From: Pseudomonadota bacterium
GTDB lineage: Bacteria > Bdellovibrionota > UBA1018 > CAIMNF01
Reading direction: 5' to 3'
NCBI GenBank assembly: GCA_027486675.1
Contig: JAIXOQ010000005.1
Location: 186,001 to 250,000, forward strand
Length of the DNA: 64,000 nucleotides
In this document: positions 46,302 through 54,731 of the stretch, piece by piece
Layout: each line of letters begins with the position of its first letter
Numbering within the stretch: position 1 is the first letter of the stretch
Program-made: the position numbers and the translations under genes
Notes under the pieces: model-generated
What the model saw: the letters and a program-made list of their open reading frames with translations, nothing else
Told to the model about the DNA's origin: nothing
Database searches by the model: none

Positions 46302-46948
46302 CGGACTTCAATCACCTGATCCCGCTTGAATCGCACCTTCTTCGCAAACTGATATTTATCCTCTGCATGCCGGTATCCAACCGCACAAGCGGCAACCGTT
46401 GCGTAAGGAGACTTTTCTAATCCTAAAATGCGATCGTAAGCTGCAGGATCTAAGCCTTCCATAGGACAAGTGTCGATGTGCATCATCGCTGCAGTGGTCA
46501 TCAGGTTACCCATCGCAATGTACGCCTGGCGCTGAGTCCAGGCCTGTGCGATCCCTGACCTTGGCCCCGTGACCACGTCGCCGACGATGGCATCGCGATA
46601 TCCTTTTAAAGATGAAGCATCAACCCCACGAGTCTGAGCGATGGTATGGATGAACTGATCCACGTACTTTTCGTCGAGGCTTTTGAGAGTTGTAAAAACA
46701 ACGTATTGGGAACAATCAGTCACTTGAGTTTGACCCCAAGAAACAGTTTTTAACTGTTCGCGAAGATTCGTATTTTGCACGATAAGAAATTTCCAAGGCT
46801 GCAACCCATAAGAAGACGGCGATAGCCTGAGCGACTCTTCTAAGATGTGCCAATCCGAGTCTGATATTTTTTTAGAAGCGTCAAAACGCTTCACTGCGTA
46901 TCGAAAGTTATTCAGGTCACCTAGGTATTCTTCATGTGAAAATTGCAT
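46298..46948 (-). CDS. Nitroreductase-family NAD(P)H oxidoreductase
   Basis: 216 residues. RYAVKRFD is the nitroreductase N-terminal FMN-binding motif, and RLSPSSYGLQPWKFLIVQN and ACAVGYRHAEDKYQFAKKVRF are also family-typical, closest to the NfsB/NAD(P)H oxidoreductase type. Uses flavin to reduce nitro or quinone compounds in the cytoplasm; the natural substrate is unknown. It follows the FMN-reductase gene by 11 bp on the same strand. Confidence 0.92.
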   Translation of the reverse strand: MQFSHEEYLGDLNNFRYAVKRFDASKKISDSDWHILEESLRLSPSSYGLQPWKFLIVQNTNLREQLKTVSWGQTQVTDCSQYVVFTTLKSLDEKYVDQFIHTIAQTRGVDASSLKGYRDAIVGDVVTGPRSGIAQAWTQRQAYIAMGNLMTTAAMMHIDTCPMEGLDPAAYDRILGLEKSPYATVAACAVGYRHAEDKYQFAKKVRFKRDQVIEVR

Positions 46949-46959
46949 GACGAGATCTC

Positions 46960-47538
46960 CTACATTCCGTTTGTATAATCTTTGAAATTCATTTTACCAC
47001 TCGAGCGTACAAACTGAAGCGCTTTTGCATACTCAACTAAGAGTTCCAACGAGTAATGAAGCCTCAAAGTATTGTATTCACTGTCTAATTCGTCAGCAAC
47101 TTTTCGGATGATCATGTGATCAGGGAGATAGACAATGTGGCTATTCTTGTAGCTTGAAGCCCGGAGTTCTGCTACCGGGTAAGCCCCCCCTGAGCCAGCA
47201 GATACACCTACTAAAAGCGCAGGCTTGTGTGCAACAGTTCCGCCGGTAAGAAAAAGAAAGAAATTCTTCAGGGCAGCAGGCGCCATCCCGTGGTATTCGG
47301 GCGATATGATCACAAGCCCATCGGCAGACTTCAAATCCGCTTCCATTTTCCACCAAGTGGGAGCCCATTTTGGATCACCCTTCCAAACCGATTCATCCCA
47401 CTCCGGAAGTGCGCCCAGAGAAAGATCTATTGTTGTGGAAGTGTGCCCGAGCTTTGTTAGGTTGCCGCAAACTTTGGCTGCGACACGGAGGGACTGCCCC
47501 TCTTTTCGATGGGAACCGGAAACGACTGTGAAGTGCAT
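46960..47538 (-). CDS. NADPH-dependent FMN reductase-like flavoprotein
   Basis: 192 residues. The flavodoxin-like signatures are VVSGSHRKEGQSLRVA (FMN phosphate-binding loop), LVIISPEYHGMAPAALKNFF and ALLVGVSAGSGGAYPVAELR. It may supply reduced flavin or reduce quinones or azo compounds. With the nitroreductase it forms a two-gene flavoenzyme unit, probably a response to electrophile or quinone stress, which is an inference. Confidence 0.92.
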   Translation of the reverse strand: MHFTVVSGSHRKEGQSLRVAAKVCGNLTKLGHTSTTIDLSLGALPEWDESVWKGDPKWAPTWWKMEADLKSADGLVIISPEYHGMAPAALKNFFLFLTGGTVAHKPALLVGVSAGSGGAYPVAELRASSYKNSHIVYLPDHMIIRKVADELDSEYNTLRLHYSLELLVEYAKALQFVRSSGKMNFKDYTNGM

Positions 47539-47644
47539 AGACCCCCAATCATGCCCGAACCCTAGTCTTAGGTCTCCCGCTATTGAAGGCCATGGCTGGG
47601 GTAAGGGCAGATTGAGGATGAGGGAATCTCTAAGACACTAACAA

Positions 47645-47992
47645 TCAATACGCGTACGCGCGGCGCAAGGTCCAGGCGTGATCCCGCTTGCCTTTAGACT
47701 TTTGAATGCGCTTTCTTAGAGTATCTATCGCTAAATGTGCGGTAGCCAAGGCATCACCGGCATCAACATCGACGACGAATTCGCCCAAGTTCCGCGTTCG
47801 CAAAAAAATCTTAGCGCGAAACTGGTCCATCCCTGGATCCACGACTCCGTTTTCCACGAAAAAAGAAACCTTAACATGACCCACAACGCCCACACGGTAG
47901 TGAGAAAACAACTCTTCGAGTCGGTCTTTCAAAAAGGCTTCTAATGCCCTAGATTTTTCTGTTCTGGAATAGTGGAAACGAACGATAGCCAT
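47645..47992 (-). CDS. Ribosome hibernation/stress factor, S30AE (RaiA/HPF) family
   Basis: 115 residues from ATG 47992, which has the ribosome site GGAGGAG eight bases upstream; the frame extends to 48124 but the family N-terminus fits here. AFLKDRLEELFSHYRVGVVGHVKVSFFVEN and the C-terminal AIDTLRKRIQKSKGKRDHAW follow the S30AE pattern of basic helix ends that sit in the 30S decoding site. It lowers translation in the stationary phase by blocking idle ribosomes. The short form with no long C-terminal domain resembles RaiA or short HPF. Confidence 0.85.
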   Translation of the reverse strand: MAIVRFHYSRTEKSRALEAFLKDRLEELFSHYRVGVVGHVKVSFFVENGVVDPGMDQFRAKIFLRTRNLGEFVVDVDAGDALATAHLAIDTLRKRIQKSKGKRDHAWTLRRAYAY

Positions 47993-48039
47993 AACGACTC
48001 CTCCTTCATGAATGAAGAGAATCACTACGGTCTTGCCCA

Positions 48040-48058
48040 AGCTTTTACTTCGTAAAAG
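48040..48058 (-). promoter_or_regulatory. Stem-loop in the leader of the hibernation-factor gene
   Basis: GCTTTTAC-TTC-GTAAAAGC is a perfect eight-base-pair stem, 48-66 bp before the start codon. A role in mRNA stability or control is possible; it has no T-run. Confidence 0.35.
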
Positions 48059-48189
48059 CCTAAGTTTTCCGGCTAGTGTTATTCCTAGCGTGCTGACGAA
48101 AAACTTAGCGTGACACCACGTCACACAGGGCTACTCCCCGCAACCAGCCTATTATTTTACACAATTTTCACATCCTGTCATCCTGCCGC

Positions 48190-48230
48190 CTTGGTCAAGA
48201 ATGTGTCGCAATTTAGACGCTTTGACCAAG
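48190..48230. promoter_or_regulatory. Inverted repeat CTTGGTCAA/TTGACCAAG upstream of the 48.3 kb gene
   Basis: A nine-base perfect inverted repeat with a 23-base gap, 47 bp upstream of the start. Symmetric arms suggest a dimeric regulator site spanning the promoter. Part of the 284-bp divergent gap 47993-48276; the rest of that gap shows the leader hairpin and nothing else I can support. Confidence 0.4.
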
Positions 48231-48276
48231 TCCATCAACCTTTGTTAAGATTAAGGTTGGAGGGGCTCCACGCAGG

Positions 48277-48888
48277 ATGCGAACAAAACCCATCATTACC
48301 GACGCGACGAGTGACTCGTACTTTTTTGAGCTTGTGCAGGGAGCTATGCAGACCCAGTCACTGCGCGTTCAGCCCGAAACCGAAATGTACTTGGTAAAAT
48401 TACTCTCCCGTTTTTTACTGAGCGAACAACTCTTCCCACGCGACGGCGCTGGAAATTATCAAGACCAGCCGATCGCTTTTCTTTACAAGGAAGCCTTAGA
48501 GACCGAACAAGAAGAAGCACGTGCTGCAATGTTTCGGCAGGTCGGTGATATCACGCTTTATAAGGCAGGCTTTTTTCGTGAAAGTTTAGAGCAGGCGCGC
48601 ATCGCAGTGGACTACTACGTGGGCATTGGCGGCAGTGCTTATCAAAATGTCGCAGTTCGTGCGGATGACCGTACTGCAAAGAATGTATTTGCTGAACTTT
48701 CTGATCGATTCCGTACTTTTGTAGATTTACTTTTTGAAGTGAGCGCACTCACTAGTGCCGTCCCAAGCACCAGTGAGGCGGATGTGCTTCGCGCTTACGA
48801 ACTCTGGGAACGTACCGGCAGCGAGCGGGCTGCAAAGATCCTAGAAAAAAGCGGGATCAGCGTTGTACGGAAATCACGGGATAGCTGA
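48277..48888 (+). CDS. Conserved-looking cytoplasmic protein, unknown
   Basis: 203 residues, no signal peptide or membrane helix. Mostly helical, with the aromatic-rich stretch AAMFRQVGDITLYKAGFF and ARIAVDYYVGIGGSAYQNVA. No family recognised. The start at ATG 48277 is preceded by AGG (CCACGCAGG) close to the codon. It is divergent from the hibernation-factor gene and ends 29 bp before the convergent Fic gene. Confidence 0.75.
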   Translation: MRTKPIITDATSDSYFFELVQGAMQTQSLRVQPETEMYLVKLLSRFLLSEQLFPRDGAGNYQDQPIAFLYKEALETEQEEARAAMFRQVGDITLYKAGFFRESLEQARIAVDYYVGIGGSAYQNVAVRADDRTAKNVFAELSDRFRTFVDLLFEVSALTSAVPSTSEADVLRAYELWERTGSERAAKILEKSGISVVRKSRDS

Positions 48889-48917
48889 TGGTTTCGTCCT
48901 TGGGACGAAAGGACCCC

Positions 48918-49982
48918 CTAATCTCTTAACTTATACACCGTTGATCGGCCGCCTCCCACACGCTCTATTGTACGGTCATCCACAAGAGCGTTGAGATCAG
49001 CGACTGCTTGAGTTCTGGCCAGTCCCATCAGCTCTGCATATTCTGAGGCGCGGAGTTTCTTGTGACGTCTGAATAGTAGTTTAGCTTTTGCCAATCGATC
49101 ATCGAATTGAGGAGATTTTAACGAATCTGTCGATGGGCGGAGGCCCAATACTCTGCTCTGCGCCTCGTCATAGGCAGCGAGAACACATTTCAGCCAGTAA
49201 ATGACCCATGACCTAATATCTTGTCCAAGAGGAATATCATAGAAATTGTAGGCTTGAAGAGTTCGGAGCGCTTGGTAGTAAGCGGACCGATCTTTCTCAT
49301 GCTGTTTTTCCAAAGCAGCATAACGTTCAACATCATAACCACCCGAAAGAAGAATCGAGTTAGTGAGAAGACGGGCAAGTCTTCCATTTCCATCCATAAA
49401 AGGATGAATCGTGACCAGTTCAAAGTGAAATTGAGCAGCCATTAGCAGCGCACTTGCACCCAGCGCACGTTGTTGCCTAAGCCAACTCAGCAACCCCTTC
49501 ATCAGCAAAGGAACATCTTTTGCGTCTGCCGCCATATAGACAACGGCACCAGACTTCGAGTCCTGGATCACACACTGTGCAACTCGGTAGTGCCCGCGAA
49601 GCTTTCCCTTAAAGATTCCATCTAGGAGTTCCTTATGATGGGAAAGAATCCACTCATCGTTGAAGGGTTTATTTTTTGCGATCCAGTCTTTGGCGATCTT
49701 TCTTGCACGCGCATAATTGAGAACCTCCAAAAGAGAGTGGTTCGGCGATTTCGTTTTCTTCGACTTAAGGGCCTCAGTTACCTGGTCCCGAGTCAGATGG
49801 TTGCCCTCAATCTTCGTTGAAAAGTGGACTGCGTCCACCGTCGCGACCGCCTCAATCTGAAGTTGCTCAGCCACAGAATGTTGGTGCGCTGCGAGCTCCC
49901 CCTGCTTTCGAGAGATAGCTTCTAACAACTGGAGAATCTCAGAGTCAATACTGAGTGAGGATGGGGTAAATTTAAGCGCCAC
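48918..49982 (-). CDS. Fic-domain AMP-transferase-type protein with self-inhibition motif
   Basis: 354 residues. The active site HPFMDGNGRLARLL at 193-206 matches HxFx(D/E)GNGR. The inhibitory motif SxxxEG appears as STKIEG at 55-60, as in class II Fic proteins that hold themselves off until needed. The C-terminal 90 residues look like a winged-helix DNA-binding domain (YAELMGLARTQAVADLNALVDD). It could modify and control a host or own protein by AMPylation, or act as a stress toxin. The gene stands alone. Confidence 0.93.
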   Translation of the reverse strand: MALKFTPSSLSIDSEILQLLEAISRKQGELAAHQHSVAEQLQIEAVATVDAVHFSTKIEGNHLTRDQVTEALKSKKTKSPNHSLLEVLNYARARKIAKDWIAKNKPFNDEWILSHHKELLDGIFKGKLRGHYRVAQCVIQDSKSGAVVYMAADAKDVPLLMKGLLSWLRQQRALGASALLMAAQFHFELVTIHPFMDGNGRLARLLTNSILLSGGYDVERYAALEKQHEKDRSAYYQALRTLQAYNFYDIPLGQDIRSWVIYWLKCVLAAYDEAQSRVLGLRPSTDSLKSPQFDDRLAKAKLLFRRHKKLRASEYAELMGLARTQAVADLNALVDDRTIERVGGGRSTVYKLRD

Positions 49983-50113
49983 CCACAGAGACTATCTTTC
50001 TTTCGCTAATCTTTCACTATTCTTTCGGTCAAACAATACTGGCTGTCTTGGGTGGCTTGTCAATACATTGGCATAAGTCGTCGTGACTAGTCTGAGGCAC
50101 AGTAAATTGTAGG

Positions 50114-51403
50114 ATGTGGGCTCTTTATTCTACTCTTTATGTTCTCTCTCTTTTCAATTCTGAAGAGGCCCTGGCCCAAACTCCCTGCATCCCTAAAGGG
50201 AAAGACGTCACGTCTTATCGCTTAGCTATTCCTTCAGCCGTTTCAGACTCCTTAACCGAAGGCGGATATACAACTGCAAAACTGGAATTCGCGCTACCTC
50301 TGAAGTTGCCGGACGGGGCGCACTGGATGTTGCCCGACGGAAAGAAGAAGTCCTTAGGGGCAAACTCAACAAGCATTCCTGTTGGCACATTTGATTCTGG
50401 GGAAAAAAAGATTCCTTCAGCCATTTATCTCATCCTTCCGAGCAGCAGCCGAATCACAGTTGATCCTTCTATCTCAATCGATCTGAAAGTCGAAATGACA
50501 AAACCAGGAGGCCTGAACTACCACAAAGCCCCGGGACTCAAGTCCTTTAAAGGGAGTGAAGCGGTCACGAAAAGTTCTCTCACTTCGACCTTAGTCAGAC
50601 AAACTCTTCCCATCTGCGATGATCCGCCTGTGTCTAAAGACTGCGTGGAATGTAAAGCGGCTGAAGAAAGGAGTCCAACCACTCCAACTACTGAAGTTTT
50701 CACAAAAGATACGAGCTCACATTTGAACGATCCACGATCAGCGGAGGTACAAACTCCTAGTGTGCCTTCACTTGAGATCGACCCCAATCTGAAACCTTGT
50801 GGGGATTGCGCAAACATTACAAATGAGATTTTTTTGAGTTCCTTTGCCCCTCTTATCCCAGCACTCAAAGACCTGCGTAAGGCAGTCACTCAAACTGGAA
50901 AGTGCCCCGAAGACAAAGAAGCGATCCAAAAATTCCTGAATGCCTATGTCGCGAAACTTCCGAGCAAAACACGATCAAAAACGAGAACAGAAATGCAAGC
51001 CGCACTAACTGGCCTCTTTGATTTCACCGCTTCCCGCACCGCAAACAAAGCAGGACTTTACAATCCTTCGCCGCTCAAGCAAGCAAGATACGAAGGAGCA
51101 AAGTTTATCGAGTGTGGGTGGAATGCACATGCAGAGTGGTTATTTACGATCCAAACCTCTTACCAAAAGGGATCTCTCATCACCAACGCCGGGGAGGTGA
51201 CAAATCGCGAACAGTATATAGAGGATGCCAAACTGCCCGGTACTTATACGCTCATACGAAACAACAAAGGAATGGTGAGCTACCGCAATGGTGGCGCCGT
51301 TGGGGATTCGCGCTTCTATGAATTAGCGCCTGGAGTGCTCATGCTGTGGATTTTTAATAAACAAGAGAGAATCTACGCAGCCTCTATTCTCTTCCAGCAG
51401 TAA
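50114..51403 (+). CDS. Secreted protein, unknown, with cysteine-rich middle
   Basis: 429 residues. The signal peptide ends about EALA-QTPC. The mature N-terminal part is beta-rich; between about 170 and 240 are CDDPP, CVECKAAE and CGDCANIT, the last two CxxC pairs. The C-terminal ~170 residues are mixed and include FIECGWNAHAEWLF. The CxxC pairs suggest metal binding or redox, but no family is recognised. A long inverted repeat follows directly. Confidence 0.75.
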   Translation: MWALYSTLYVLSLFNSEEALAQTPCIPKGKDVTSYRLAIPSAVSDSLTEGGYTTAKLEFALPLKLPDGAHWMLPDGKKKSLGANSTSIPVGTFDSGEKKIPSAIYLILPSSSRITVDPSISIDLKVEMTKPGGLNYHKAPGLKSFKGSEAVTKSSLTSTLVRQTLPICDDPPVSKDCVECKAAEERSPTTPTTEVFTKDTSSHLNDPRSAEVQTPSVPSLEIDPNLKPCGDCANITNEIFLSSFAPLIPALKDLRKAVTQTGKCPEDKEAIQKFLNAYVAKLPSKTRSKTRTEMQAALTGLFDFTASRTANKAGLYNPSPLKQARYEGAKFIECGWNAHAEWLFTIQTSYQKGSLITNAGEVTNREQYIEDAKLPGTYTLIRNNKGMVSYRNGGAVGDSRFYELAPGVLMLWIFNKQERIYAASILFQQ

Positions 51404-51411
51404 CCCTCGGC

Positions 51412-51532
51412 AAGACGTTTATAAGTATGAATTCGCGAAGGCTTTTGGATCAACACGAGTGAGGCGTATTCAATATACGTCGAACGAGTGTTTATCCAAA
51501 AGACGCAGCAGATTCATGCTTATAAACGTCTT
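51412..51532. terminator. Long imperfect inverted repeat between convergent genes
   Basis: Arms 51412-51468 and 51476-51532 pair with 44 of 57 positions matching, the outer 14 perfectly, with a loop of seven bases. It fills the gap between the stop of the 50.1 kb gene and the marC stop, so it is placed to end both transcripts. Similar in design to the repeat at 35.2 kb but unrelated in sequence. Confidence 0.7.
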
Positions 51533-52145
51533 AGAACGCGGTGATGTAGCCGGTGATGCCGACCCTAATCATCATCACCGCAATCGCCGCGATAAACAGC
51601 GATGCCACTTTTGCAAAGGCCCGGGCGCCGCCGGTACCAATCACGCGGACAATGTAATGCGCATATCTGAAGCTCAACCAAACAATCGCAAGATTGGCCA
51701 GCATCGCAATACCAGTGATCCAGTAACCGTAAGACTCCACACCGATCAAGAGTGTGGTCAAAGCAGCAGGTCCCATGATGAGAGGAATCCCAATAGGAAC
51801 GATGCCTACGTTCTGACTGGCAGGCTTTCTATTGTCGTCTTCATGTGATCCCGCCAAGTCCGAAATAGAAATCGCAAGCAGCACTAAACCCCCGCCAACA
51901 CGGAAGTCATTTTCAGTAATTCCCAAAAACCGAAACACTGCACTGCCGGTGAACAAAAAAATCACCGAGATCACAAGCACGGTCAGCGTTGCGGTGGTCA
52001 CCAGCTGATTGCGCCGGGCTGGAGGTAAGTCGTGAGTCAGTCCCAAAAAGATCGGCAAGACACCGACCGCATCCATCGCTACAAAGAGCGGGATAAAGAT
52101 GACTAAGAATTCACGCCAAAATTGGGAAAGATCCTGAACGCTCAT
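51531..52145 (-). CDS. MarC-family integral membrane protein
   Basis: 204 residues with about six helices. The opening FIPLFVAMDAVGVLPIFLGLT and the P-loop-like MGPAALTTLLIG are MarC/YchE signatures. The family was once linked to multiple antibiotic resistance, but its real function is not known; some act in amino acid export. It starts 1 bp after the cyclophilin gene stop on the same strand, so the two are one operon. Confidence 0.92.
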   Translation of the reverse strand: MSVQDLSQFWREFLVIFIPLFVAMDAVGVLPIFLGLTHDLPPARRNQLVTTATLTVLVISVIFLFTGSAVFRFLGITENDFRVGGGLVLLAISISDLAGSHEDDNRKPASQNVGIVPIGIPLIMGPAALTTLLIGVESYGYWITGIAMLANLAIVWLSFRYAHYIVRVIGTGGARAFAKVASLFIAAIAVMMIRVGITGYITAF

Positions 52146-52146
52146 A

Positions 52147-52761
52147 TTACTCGATTGAAACCTTCACCATTCTATCGCCCTGCTGAATCTGCTGAGCGAC
52201 ATCCATGCCTTCAATGACTTGACCAAAAATTGTGTACTCATTGTCTAAATGCGTGTGTGTACCCAGCGTGATGTAAAACTGGCAATCAGCCGAGTTCTTA
52301 TCCTGAGCGCGCGCCATCGCGACCGCACCTGCTACGTGCTTGCGTGAGTTGAACTCCCCGACAAGTTTTTTCCCGGTCCCGCCCGAACCCGTACCTGAAG
52401 GGTCCCCGCCTTGAACTACAAAACCTTTGACTACCCTGTGAAACGTAAGACCGTCATAAAACTTCTGCTGAATGAGTTCAGCGATCCTCTCAACTGTCTT
52501 GGGGGCGTCTTTCGTATAAAATTTGTACCGAATTTTACCGCGGGTGGTCTCAATCAAGACGACTGCCTTGGAAAGCCCTTTGTCATCGGTCGTAAAATCT
52601 ATTTTCTTTGCTGGTTCTGCTGTGGTCACTGCTTTCTTGCCTCCTGTGGCTGCATTTGCGTCCTCGCCTACAACTCGTTTGAACTGAACCATGCCTAGAA
52701 TGACCGTCAAAGAAACGATCGAAGAAATCGACAAACCTATCCATGCCTTAGACTGACCCAT
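52147..52761 (-). CDS. Membrane-anchored cyclophilin-type peptidyl-prolyl isomerase
   Basis: 204 residues from ATG 52761 (open to 52830). One N-terminal helix (IGLSISSIVSLTVILGMVQF) anchors it, and a Thr/Ala/Lys linker leads to the cyclophilin fold: FHRVVKGFVVQGGDP (catalytic Arg), GGTGKKLVGEFN, VAMARAQDKNSADCQFYITLG and LDNEYTIFGQVIEGMDV. Helps folding of exported or periplasmic proteins. It is divergent from tatC, with the two start codons overlapping by two bases. Confidence 0.92.
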   Translation of the reverse strand: MGQSKAWIGLSISSIVSLTVILGMVQFKRVVGEDANAATGGKKAVTTAEPAKKIDFTTDDKGLSKAVVLIETTRGKIRYKFYTKDAPKTVERIAELIQQKFYDGLTFHRVVKGFVVQGGDPSGTGSGGTGKKLVGEFNSRKHVAGAVAMARAQDKNSADCQFYITLGTHTHLDNEYTIFGQVIEGMDVAQQIQQGDRMVKVSIE

Positions 52762-53632
52762 GTTTGACTTTGTCCTTTCAGGTCCGAACAATAGAAGAGA
52801 AGTGGAACAATCCAATCCTACCGAGAACATGGGCTTTTGGCAGCACTTTGATGAACTGCGCCGCGTTGCGATGAAATGCCTCTATGTTTTTTTTGGCGGA
52901 TTCATCATTTGTTACTTTTTCACGAACCCCTACGTCATGCAGTGGCTCAGGGAACCCTTGTTTAAGTACCTTCCCCCGGATCAACAAAAGCTCTACTTCA
53001 CGAATCTATTTGAGAATTTTTTGACTCACCTCAAGATCGCGGGCTACTCGGCGCTCTTCCTGTTTTCGCCCTATTATCTGCTGCAATTTTGGAAATTTAT
53101 CGCTCCGGGGTTAACGCCGGATGAGCGAAAAAAGGTCGTTCCTTTTGTCCTCAGCGGCAGCTTCTTTTTCGTTGCAGGGGCGTCCTTCGCCTACTTTGTG
53201 CTTTTCCCCTTGGGCTTTAAGTTTTTTATCCAGTACGGCTTACCCACCGACATGCCGCTGCTGACGATTGAGTCGTATTACGGCACCTGTTTAAAGCTAT
53301 TGCTGCTCTTTGGCCTGGCCTTTGAATTGCCAGTCATTTTGGTGTTTTTAGGATCGATCGGAGCCGTAAGCGCTCGTGCGCTGCAGAGCAACCGTAAGAT
53401 CGCCATCATCGCGATCACCATTGTTTCCGCGTTTGTCGCGCCCCCCGACGCAATTTCGATGTTGCTGTTGATGACGCCGTTGATCGCAATGTACGAAGCA
53501 TCAACTTGGATCATTGCCAAAATCGAGTTGCGACGTGCTGAGAAGCTCGAGCGCGAAATGGACGCAGAAGCCAAGGCTGCACACGAAGAGGCAGAGCGGC
53601 TAGCGGACCCACTGCGTGGGGAGTCGCGCTAG
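52760..53632 (+). CDS. tatC: Twin-arginine translocase subunit TatC
   Basis: Receptor subunit for folded twin-arginine proteins. 290 residues with six helices; the signature HFDELRRVAMKC (cytoplasmic N-terminal motif) and the conserved FENFLTHLKIAGYSALFLFSPYYLLQFWKFIAPGLTPDER segment (in the window, read in parts) are as in the family, with the final FVAPPDAISMLLLMTPL. The ATG at 52760 is used; an ATG at 52829 is possible. tatA is not adjacent. The C-terminus has an extra acidic/Ala helix of about 40 residues. Confidence 0.93.
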   Translation: MFDFVLSGPNNRREVEQSNPTENMGFWQHFDELRRVAMKCLYVFFGGFIICYFFTNPYVMQWLREPLFKYLPPDQQKLYFTNLFENFLTHLKIAGYSALFLFSPYYLLQFWKFIAPGLTPDERKKVVPFVLSGSFFFVAGASFAYFVLFPLGFKFFIQYGLPTDMPLLTIESYYGTCLKLLLLFGLAFELPVILVFLGSIGAVSARALQSNRKIAIIAITIVSAFVAPPDAISMLLLMTPLIAMYEASTWIIAKIELRRAEKLEREMDAEAKAAHEEAERLADPLRGESR

Positions 53633-53665
53633 AGGGGGCCCGGACACCAGGGAGATGCATTCATA

Positions 53666-54229
53666 CTAGTTGGCGCCAGAGGTGTCGTTAGGACTTGCGA
53701 CAGGTTCAGCAATCTGCTGATATCCGCTTGGTTGGTCGGCTGCAATTTCCAACTCAGATGCTGGAAGGCGAGATTCATGAGTCGGCGACGATGCTTCCAC
53801 CGTGGCATAAGCTGCAAAAACTTGGTTTTGGGTTTCAACCATTGAGTGCGAGATGAGTTTCCCATCTTGGTCTGCTTCAAACGCATCGGGATCTGGTTTG
53901 GCGTAAGGACTCGACTCTCCGCTAACGGACCTGAGATCAATGCTAACAAGAAGCCCAGTCGCCGGATCCCTTTCGAAGTTTTCCGGCGGTTCAGAGATCG
54001 TGTGATAACTCGGTGATGATTGAGCCCTGTTTTCTTCATCATCATGAATGGACTTATGAGCACCCAACAGAAGTTCGGGATGTTCTTCAATCGATTGAGC
54101 AAATCGAGTGACCAGTTGGGTTGTTTTTATCTTTTCTGCATTTGAGCCTGAGGATCCGGAAACATACAGGTATGCACCTAGTCCGCCAAACACCAGAATC
54201 ACTATTACGAAAAAGCCCTTTGCACTCAC
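53666..54229 (-). CDS. Small membrane-anchored protein with repeated Y-x-x-x-x-P motif, unknown
   Basis: 187 residues: one N-terminal helix (GFFVIVILVFGGLGAYLYV), then an acidic Ser/Glu/Asp/Pro-rich region. It carries two related units, SYHTISEPPENFERDPATG and SPYAKPDPDAFEADQDGKL. The related motif YKTIATPPKGYETESKAGHL is in the small lipoprotein encoded divergently 200 bp away, so the two are probably distant relatives that share a function. No known family. A competing frame on the same strand (53629-54102) lacks a signal and looks spurious. Confidence 0.65.
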   Translation of the reverse strand: MSAKGFFVIVILVFGGLGAYLYVSGSSGSNAEKIKTTQLVTRFAQSIEEHPELLLGAHKSIHDDEENRAQSSPSYHTISEPPENFERDPATGLLVSIDLRSVSGESSPYAKPDPDAFEADQDGKLISHSMVETQNQVFAAYATVEASSPTHESRLPASELEIAADQPSGYQQIAEPVASPNDTSGAN

Positions 54230-54350
54230 CGTGGGCAGTTACTTTCGTGACTTAGGTACACCGTTCTCACCTCAGATCACTTTTCGGCAGAAAATACCGC
54301 AAAGATGAGCAAGCAACAGACACCTAAGAAGCCTCCGTCAAAACTTTGAT

Positions 54351-54386
54351 ATAAGGACCGCATGTGCTTCAACATGGGTTGTCCTT
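54351..54386 (+). promoter_or_regulatory. Extended stem-loop upstream of small lipoprotein gene
   Basis: TAAGGAC pairs with GTCCTTA and inside it CATGT pairs with ACATG, giving a two-part stem. It lies 49 bp upstream of the small lipoprotein start, within the 205-bp divergent gap. Confidence 0.4.
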
Positions 54387-54400
54387 AATTTCGTTTTGTA

Positions 54401-54412
54401 TTGGTCGCGACC
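54401..54412. promoter_or_regulatory. Perfect 12-base palindrome TGGTCGCGACCA
   Basis: A perfect palindrome 23 bp upstream of the small lipoprotein start. It may be a regulator site for the divergent pair of genes. Confidence 0.4.
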
Positions 54413-54434
54413 AGTAGCCATGTGATTATTGGTT

Positions 54435-54731
54435 ATGTCCTTTGAGATGACCAAAAGCTTGGGTTGTAAGGGAAGAACCATTTTATCGGTTGGTATTTTC
54501 TTAGTCCTAGTAGCTTGTGCGAGCTCACCTACCCAAGAATATGCTCCGGTCAAAACAGAGCCCCTAGGTGTCGAATCCAGAAGTGCGGAGGGGAACTCCC
54601 CTTATAAAACGATAGCCACTCCACCGAAGGGTTATGAAACTGAAAGCAAAGCAGGCCATCTAACGCCAAGCGGATCGACTCCAAAAAATCAAAATTCCGC
54701 CTACAAAAAGGTGCCCAAAGAGGCCCCATAG
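54435..54731 (+). CDS. Small lipoprotein sharing a motif with the 53.7 kb gene
   Basis: 98 residues from ATG 54435; later ATG at 54447 and TTG 54429 are alternatives. The signal ends at LVLVAC-A. The mature part is a short disordered region with SPYKTIATPPKGYETESKAG, matching the units in the divergent gene, and NSAYKKVPKEAP at its end. No known family. Confidence 0.65.
   Translation: MSFEMTKSLGCKGRTILSVGIFLVLVACASSPTQEYAPVKTEPLGVESRSAEGNSPYKTIATPPKGYETESKAGHLTPSGSTPKNQNSAYKKVPKEAP

Noticed and set aside
53629-54102. A 157-codon minus-strand frame overlapping the 53.7 kb gene
   Set aside because: Arg/Asn/Leu-biased composition without a signal or fold; the competing frame has a membrane anchor and repeat units.
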